A stretch of 23,188 nucleotides of DNA from positions 1-23,188 of the forward strand of contig MGXV01000036.1 in NCBI GenBank assembly GCA_001801485.1, given 5' to 3'. The translations under genes were made by a program, and so were the position numbers. The notes beneath the pieces are model-generated. The model saw only the letters and a list, made by a program, of their open reading frames with translations, did no database searches and had not been told where the DNA came from. This DNA is from Gammaproteobacteria bacterium RIFCSPHIGHO2_12_FULL_37_14 (GTDB taxonomy: Bacteria > Pseudomonadota > Gammaproteobacteria > DSM-16500). Positions 7,478 through 16,400 of the stretch are shown piece after piece (within the stretch, counting starts at the first letter, position 1; each line of letters opens with the position of its first letter).

Positions 7478-10400
7478 ATGATGACTGTAGATGAATTTTT
7501 GTGTGCTTTGAAAAAAGAACATATTCTTCTCACTGAACAAGACGGTAAGCTCATATGCCATGTAAAAAAGGGGGATGTTCTCAAAGATGAGCATCGTTTG
7601 TATCTTAAACAAAATAAAAGAGAGATTCTCAACAAGCTTCGGCGTAAGCCAGATGCTGATTCAATTAGAAAAATTTACGGTCTGACTCCTCTTCAAGAAG
7701 GATTGCTTTTTCATGGATTAGATAGTGCGGGTGATTTATCTCTTTATTGCCAGCAAAAATGCTGGGAAATTGAAAAAAATATCGACATTCATGCATTGAA
7801 AGAGTCATGGCAAATTTTGTTCGAACGGCATGAGGTATTGAGAACAAGATTTATTTGGCAACAGAAAGACAAGCCAAAGCAAGAAATCTTGGCTTATGTT
7901 GAATTGCCCTGGCTTGAGCTAGACATAAATAACACGCAAGATGATCTCGACGCTTTTCTGACCGGTGATTGGAAAAAAGGCTTTGACTTATCGCAGGCTC
8001 CATTGGTACGACTAACTTTGTTAAAAGTAGATGGCAACCCTAGTCGGTTTCTCTTTACTCATCATCATTTGATCTTGGATGGTTGGTCATCGGCTTTACT
8101 TATCCAAGAGCTTGAATGCCTATACTTAGAGAGAACTGCCGGAAAAATATTAGATATTCATATGGCAAGCCCGAGTCATTCTTTACTAGTAGAGTGGATC
8201 GAAAAACAGGATTCTCGTCCAGGCCTGCAATTTTGGAAGGAATATCTTAGCGGATTTGAAGGAGCAAGTTCCTTGCCGTTAATGATGAATAAAAATGTCA
8301 AAAATGGTAATCAATCTGAAAATAAAACAACAATTTTTGAATGCAGCATTGACCCTGTTTTTTCGAGAGCTTGTGTCGAGTTTGCTCGCAAATATGGCAT
8401 TACGATTAATTCACTAATGCAATTTTCCTGGGGTCTCCTGCTAAGTATATACTCTGGTTCAAATGATGTTTTATTCGGGATGGTATCTTCAGGCAGAACG
8501 GCTGGCATTGACCATGCCGATAAGATTGTTGGCATGTGTATCAATACATTACCTTTTAGAGTCAAGATAAATTCATCATTATCGGTTATTGAGCATTTAA
8601 AACAAGTACATGCTGATATTCAAAAAGCGAATGTGTATGGGTTTCTCAAATTAGTAGACTTGCGCAAATATACTGAGCTTCAGCCTGGTACTGACTTTTT
8701 TTCTAGCCTATTTCTCTTTGAAAATTACCCAGGTAGGAATCGTGCCTTATCTGATTTTATTCCTTGGCACCATCGTACTATTCAAGAAAAAACAAATCTT
8801 CCCATCACCCTCCAAGTGTTCCAAGAACTTGATCAAAGCTTATGGCTAAAACTTCAATTGGCTCATGATGTTGCATTGCGTCTTAAGGGTCGCAGGTTAC
8901 TGCAACATTATGAAGGTGTCCTAAAGTGGCTTATTTATCATAGTGATCAAAGTCCTTCTACCTGCGACTATGTTTCAGAAGAGGAGCGAATCAAAGTACT
9001 TCAATGGTCACGAGGTCCAGTCAAAAAGCGCGATGAAACCGTCTTGTCAATCTACTATTCTAACCCATGCTTCAATAGTGAAAAAATGCTATGTGAGCAT
9101 CATGGACTGCCTTTGTCTTTTTGTCTCTTTGAAGCACTGACGAATAGGTGGGCTAACTTGTTGCAAAGTAAATATCATGTGACGCAGGGAAATGCGGTTG
9201 CTTTTTTAGTGTCAGAACCATCTGCCGCAGCGGTGCTTATCTTGAGTATTTTAAAACTTGGCGCTCACTACGTACCTTTACATCAAGATTGGCCTATCGC
9301 CAGGCAGCGCAAAGCGGTCACGGATGCGGGTGTTCGGGTTTGGGTAAGCAATACTGATGTCGCTGCTTATCAAGAGTCTTTTCAGTCATCAGAAATGCCT
9401 TCTGCAATGACAGTCATTTCCTATGAAGCAGAGGCGCAACATTTAGAGCATTATTCTGAAGAATTTAAATCTAATTTTGTTCCATCAAATGAATTGGTTT
9501 ACACTATTTACACATCTGGTACGACGAGCGTGCCAAAAGGAGCTTCTGTTTATCATGCGTCTGTTAGCAACGTTATCCGCTGGTGTGAAGAAACTACACC
9601 GGTTGAACCTGATAGTAAATTTTTAATTGTATCCTCATTGAGCTTTGATCTAACTCAAAAAAATATTTTAGCGCCTATTTGCTTAGGCGCCGAGTTACAT
9701 TTTTTGCCTCAAGGGTGTTTTGATGTTTGGGAGATTTTAAAAATTATTGAGAGTAAAAGGATTACTCATTTAACTTGCACCCCTAGTGTTTTCCGCCTCA
9801 TTATCGATCAAGCTGAGGGTAACAATTTTCGAAGTCTTAGCAGTTTGAAACATGTGGTATTTGGTGGGGAAAAACTGCAAGTGCCGAAATTAGCGGCGTG
9901 GATGGCAAGTGGTTCCTATGCCGCAAGTTTACATAATAGCTATGGTCCTACTGAATGTACGGATATAGTAACCTGTTTTACTCTACCTCAACTGACCTCA
10001 AATAGTGAAACCCCAGAAGAGATATCGATTGGAACCCCGGTTCCTAATCTGAATGTTTATATCATCGGCAGAGAAAACTGTTTAGAAGGTATTGGAATTC
10101 CAGGAGAAATATGTATTGGAGGTCTGGGCGTTGGTTCTGGATATATTAGTGATGATGAATTAACCCTTAAACGATTTATAACGAACCCAATTAATGCTTC
10201 TGAACGAATTTACCTTACTGGGGATTGGGGAATGTGGTGTGAGGATGGGCTCATTCACTTTATTGGACGCAGGGATGCTCAAATTAAGTTTCACGGCCAT
10301 CGTATTGATTTGTTGGAAATAGAAAAAATACTTAATAGCCAACAGGATATTAAGCAAAGTGCTGTTACGGTGCAAGCCGCTGAAGGCAAAGAGAAAATTA

Positions 10401-13400
10401 TTGCCTATTTTGTTCCTCTCCATATCGATGAACCTATAAATAGAGAGTTATTGCGTTCCAGATTGCTGAAGGAATTACCTCAGTACATGGTTCCACATTT
10501 ATTTATTGAACTGTCTGAGATTCCATTAACTCAGAATGGCAAACTTAATCGTGCTGCTTTACCCGATCTAGATAAAGCTTACCATTATGCGCTACAAGAA
10601 GATTTTGTGTCGCCTGAGACTCAGGAAGAACAGCAATTAGCCAAGATTTGGGCTGAGGTATTGAATCAACCGCGGATTGGGATCAATGATAATTTTTTTA
10701 GCCTTGGTGGTGATTCAATTCTGAGTATTCAAGTTGTGGCCAAAGCTCGCGCCTTAGGGCTCAGATTTGAGGCTCATAATCTATTTCAATATCCTACTAT
10801 TTATGAGCTCTCTAAAATCACTCAGCAAGGTACTTCGCTCTCAGTCGATCAGGGATTGGCGAGTGGATCATTCCCTTTGTCTCCGCCGCAAGCATGGTTT
10901 ATAAATCAGCAACTAGATAATCCATCACATTTTAATCAATCATTCTTATTTAATTTTAAAAAACCAGTTTCTGTGAAGTTATTAGAAGAAGCTCTAAAAG
11001 AATTGGTGAAACATCATGATGCATTGAGGTTACGGTTTCGAAAAGGATGCCAATCTTCGGATATGGTTTTCTATGATTTTCAAGAAAATACCTTTTCGCA
11101 GATACTTCACATTGAAAATTTATATCACCTGAATGATCAAGGTAGCCAAGCCATCGAAGTCATATGTAATTCCTATCAAGCTTCACTTGATATTGAACAA
11201 GGTCCAGTGATGGCTGCTGTCTATATTGAAGGACCTGATCTCGAAGGTAGGAGATTGTTCATTGCAATCCACCATTTAGTTGTTGATACGTATTCATGGC
11301 GAATTATTCTCGAAGATTTTCAATCTCTTGTTGGACAATTAGAACTGAATAAAGCCATCAGCTTACCTAGGAAAACATCCTCTTATCGTTCCTGGGTGGA
11401 AGGACTGCAAAAAGTTGCAAGCTTAACTTTGCAGAAACAATTACCCTATTGGGAAAAGTTACTGACTGGCTATCATCCGGTTCCTGTTGAGTTTAATCAG
11501 GATTATTTTCCTAGACGTGATGAAACTGAGCTTGTTCATATAAAGTGGACTAAAGAACAGACGCGAAATTTATTAACCCAAGCTCATGTTGCTTATAACA
11601 CTCGAATGAATGACTTGTTGCTAGCTGCTTTGTCGCTCGCTTTTTGGCGATGGAAACATATAGAACAACTTTGGTTCAATCTGGAAGGGCATGGGCGGGA
11701 GCCAATTACTGACGGCGTAGATATTTCACGTACAGTGGGATGGTTTACCGCCTTCTTCCCGCAAAAATTAACTTTTGACCCAAATTTTTACGAAAATGGA
11801 AATAACTATAATTATGCTCGGATTATTAAATCAATTAAGGAACAGATTCATTCTATACCTAATCAAGGTGCTGGATTTGGGCCTTTGTGGTGTTATTTAA
11901 ATGGATGCTCGTTTAATACTGCTGCAAATAATGTGAGCTTTAATTATTTAGGGCAACTTGATGGTACTTTCAATGAAGGAGGGTTGCTTTTACTGGCATC
12001 GGAGAATAAAGGGAGTGAGCGGTCACCAAAGCAACGATCACTTTTTCAACTCGATATGAACGCTGCAATATTAGATCACCAATTCACAATGCGATTTCGT
12101 TACAGTGATAAAAATTTCAATGCCAAATCAGTACAATATTTTTCTCAGTTGTTTAATGAGGCTTTATTCAATTTAGTAGATCATTGTCTTTCTCAACGTT
12201 CATGTACGAAAACACCCTCTGACTTTGATCAGATCGAAATTACCCAAGCTGATATTGACAAATTGTCAGAAAACGATGTGCTAGAGAGTGCCTTCCCTTT
12301 GACACCATTGCAAGAAGGGATGCTTTTTCATAGCTTGTCTTCTCCCGAGAGTGATATTTATTGCACACAAGTCTGTATGCAATTCTTGGCAGGTGATTTT
12401 AACCCATCTGACTTTAGGAGGGTTTGGGCGTCGATCATTGAAAAGTATGATGTTTTTCGCACTCGTTTTGTTTGGGAGGGTGTTGAGCGGCCTTTTCAAG
12501 TTGTTTATACAACTCACCGGTTAAAATGGCAAGAGTGGAATTGGCAGGAATGCAATAAGTTAAAAAAAGAAGAAATGCTTAAAGAATTTCTTTCTCAGGA
12601 TAGGCAGCAGGGTTTCAATTTTAACCAGGATGGGTTGTACCGCTTATCCCTTATCCGACTTTCAGATAATGAGTTTGCATGTGTTTTCACACATCACCAT
12701 CTACTTTTAGATGGATGGAGTATTTCACTTCTTCTCGATGAGGTTGTTAAAAAGTATATCAATAGTGATAACACTAAGAAAAATTTAGCTAAAATTGCAG
12801 GATACGAGGCTTTTGTAAGAACTTTTTATCAAACAAATAAAGATGAATGCAAGCAATTTTGGAATCATTATCTTCAAGGGTTTAAGAAAACAACCTCTTT
12901 GGGTTTTGCAAAGAATACATTGGATATTCACAAGCAAGTTAAGTCGGTTCTTCGATTGTCTGAAAAGATCGATCTTGAGCTTTCTGATAAATGTCGACAA
13001 TTTGCCAAAGATGCTCGCGTTTCTTTAAGTACATTTATGGAATATGCTTGGGCAATATTGTTATATTTATATAATGGCGAAAAAGATATTGTACTAGGAG
13101 ATGTTGTATCAAATCGCCATCTGGAGGGAATTGTAAATCCCGAATACATGGTAGGATTGTTTATAGCTACGTTACCAAAGCGGATTTCTCTAAAAATAGA
13201 TAAACCCATAGACGAGCAACTCTATGACCTTAACCTAATGTCTCAAAAACTGGTTAAATACTCGAATATTTCATTAAATGAAATTCAACATGAAACAAAT
13301 CTTGATCCTAAAACCTCGCTCTTTTCTAGCTTGTTTGCTTTTGAAAGCTACCCAGTAAACACAGCCTGGATGAAGCATGAGCGCTTTCATTTGCTAGGGA

Positions 13401-16400
13401 AGAAAATCTATGAAAAAAATAATTATCCATTTACCCTCTTTGTTATCCCTAGATCAGAAATTGAATTACGCTTTGTATGTGATTCTGATTGTTTTGATCG
13501 AGTATCAGTTGAAGGGGTGTCACATAGATACGAGCGTTTATTGCGTGTCTTGATTGAATCAGGTGGAGCAATATCACTCGATAAGATCACCCAAAAATTT
13601 TTTAAAGACGAGGGTATGGATTGCCATGTGCTGCCAAGCAGTTGCTTTCTCGATGCAACGCATAACGATATTGCGCTTTCTTATCATCAAGAAAGATTAA
13701 GGTTTATCGATCAATTTGAAACTGGTGCCGTTTATGATCTGGCCCCAAGTTACCATAATATACCCGTTATAATACGTTTTTTTTCAGCTTTTGATAAAGA
13801 AAAATTACTCTCGACTGTTTCTGATTTATTAAGACGCCATCCTGTTCTGCGCGGAAATTTCTTGGAAAAATTTGGGCAGAATTATTTTCATATTAGCGAT
13901 ATTAAAGAGACGATTCATCACATTAAATTCAATATTAATCAGACAACTCATTTAAGCATGAAAGAGGTTTTGTCCTGTGTTACTCAGGATGTCTGTAAGC
14001 CATTTAATTTAGATGAAAATCGTCTGAAGATAGATATTTACCTTCAGCAAGAGGATCAATTTGTTTTAGTTATAACAACACATCATAGTCTATGTGACTT
14101 TCAGTCTTCGCGTATCCTTGCTGATGAAATTGGTCGTTACTATATCAGTGGACCTGATGAAATGATCACCCCCAAAATACAATTTATGGATTTTTCTTTA
14201 TGGCAACGCAATTTATCTCCGGAATGGATCGATCATCTCTTCTTTTATTGGCGCTCAAAACTGGCTCTTCCATTGCAACCGCTTCAATTACCAGAGGATC
14301 GTATGCGTCCGCCAGTTCATCGCTATACCCAGGCGCTTATCAGTGATGAGATTTCAATAGACGTTATTAAAGGCATTCAGCAGGTAGCATTAGATATTGG
14401 TGTTTCAGAAGAAGAGGTGTTTTTGGGGTGCCTCCAGGTCGTACTCGCTAAATATGCCAATACAAATGAGATAATTGTTGGGCGTGAGAATGACAACCGC
14501 GTTAGCCCTGAAATGAGTGATACGATTGGTCCATTAGGTAACTTGACAGTCATTCGCAGCATACTGGATATGCATGATGAACTACGAAAGCACTTGTCCA
14601 AATTAAAACAGACATGTGATTTGGCAACGCTTTATTCAGGCATGCCTTTTGATCTGCTTGTTAAAATGTTGAATCCTCCGAAGGACATGAGTCGCACAGC
14701 TCTTTTTGATGTTTTATTTAAATATATTCAATTAGATAGCGATAATTTGAATTCATATCTGACTTCTTACAAGCATATCGTTAATTATATTGGTTATGGT
14801 AAATATGATTACGTATTCTTTATTAAATCTGATTCTTTAGAGTCTACTATTGATATTATTTTCAATAGCGAAATTTATGATGAAGAATCGGCTCGTCAGC
14901 TTTTAAGACATTACATCACCGTGCTTCGCGATCTTCCTAAGCTACTTTTCGAACGCATGGAAGATATTGACTTCTTAAGTGAAAAGGAAAGATACGCCCA
15001 ATTAGAAGTTTGGAATAGTTCAAATATCCATTTTTCTGAAACGTTAACGATAGTTGAGCGGTTTGAGGAAATGGTGCGGTCATACCCACATCATATAGCA
15101 GTCCGTTTCGGGCAAAAAGAAATGACTTATGCCGACCTTAACCGGATGGCAAACCAACTCGCACATTATTTGCAGCATCTTGGTATTGATGAAAATATTC
15201 TTGTTGGATTGATCATGCCTCGCTCATTGGACATGGTAGTTATCATATTAGGCGTGCTTAAAGCTGGCGCTGCTTATTTACCACTGGATCCTGATTCTCC
15301 AACCCGTCGTAATCAATATATTATCGATAATTCCAAAATTCAGTATCTCATTACTGGCATATCTGATTTAGAAAATTTGTTTCATGCTGAAAAATTAAAA
15401 TATTTAGTTGATTGGAATTGCGCGAAGCATGAATTAGATGATTTTAGTGATGAAAATATTGGCTTAAATATTAGCAGCTCTGATGTTGCGTATTGTATTT
15501 ATACCTCAGGCACGACAGGGGTGCCAAAGGGAGTTACTATCCGTCATCAAAATGTAATTAGACTTTTCTTGAATGATAAGATTTTATTTGATTTTTCTGC
15601 ATCTGATCGTTGGTTGCAATTCCACTCTTATCATTTTGATTTTTCTGTTTGGGAGATTTTCGGTGGATTGTTATATGGTGGGTGTATTGTTATCGTTGCT
15701 AAGGAAGATACGCTTAATCCTTATCGAATTTTGGAATTATTAAGCACTGAGTCAATTACCATATTAAACCAAACGCCGACGGCATTTTTTAGTTTATGTC
15801 GTGAGGTTGTTTCGCAGCATTATCCGTTATTAGATGCTTTGCGTATGGTGATTTTTGGCGGTGAGAAGTTAGATCCGCGGTATTTATTAGAGTGGGTAAC
15901 AAAATACCCACGCATGAAAATGATTAATATGTACGGTATTACAGAGACAACGGTTCATGTTTCTTATAAAGAAATTCAATTAGAAGATATTAATCTTAAT
16001 CGAAGTAACATTGGTAAAGCTATTCCAACTACCCTTATGTACGTGATGGATCAGCATCAAAGTTTGCTTCCTCTAGGTGTGCAAGGCGAAATTTATGTAG
16101 GCGGCGCGGGGCTAGGTAATGGCTACCTCTATAACTCGCTGCTCACAGCTGAGCGGTTTGTCAACCATCCTTATCGTCTTGGGGAACGTCTTTATCGTTC
16201 TGGTGACCGAGGGAAATTATTACATAATGGTGATGTTATTTATCAAGGCAGAAATGATAATCAAGTCAATATACGCGGTTTTCGTATTGAACTAGGCGAG
16301 ATAGAAACGTGTCTCGCAAAAATTCCAGGCATCGCCCATGCCGTCGTTTTGCCGGACTATACCATACTAATGACTCCCAAAATAATTGCATACTATGTGG

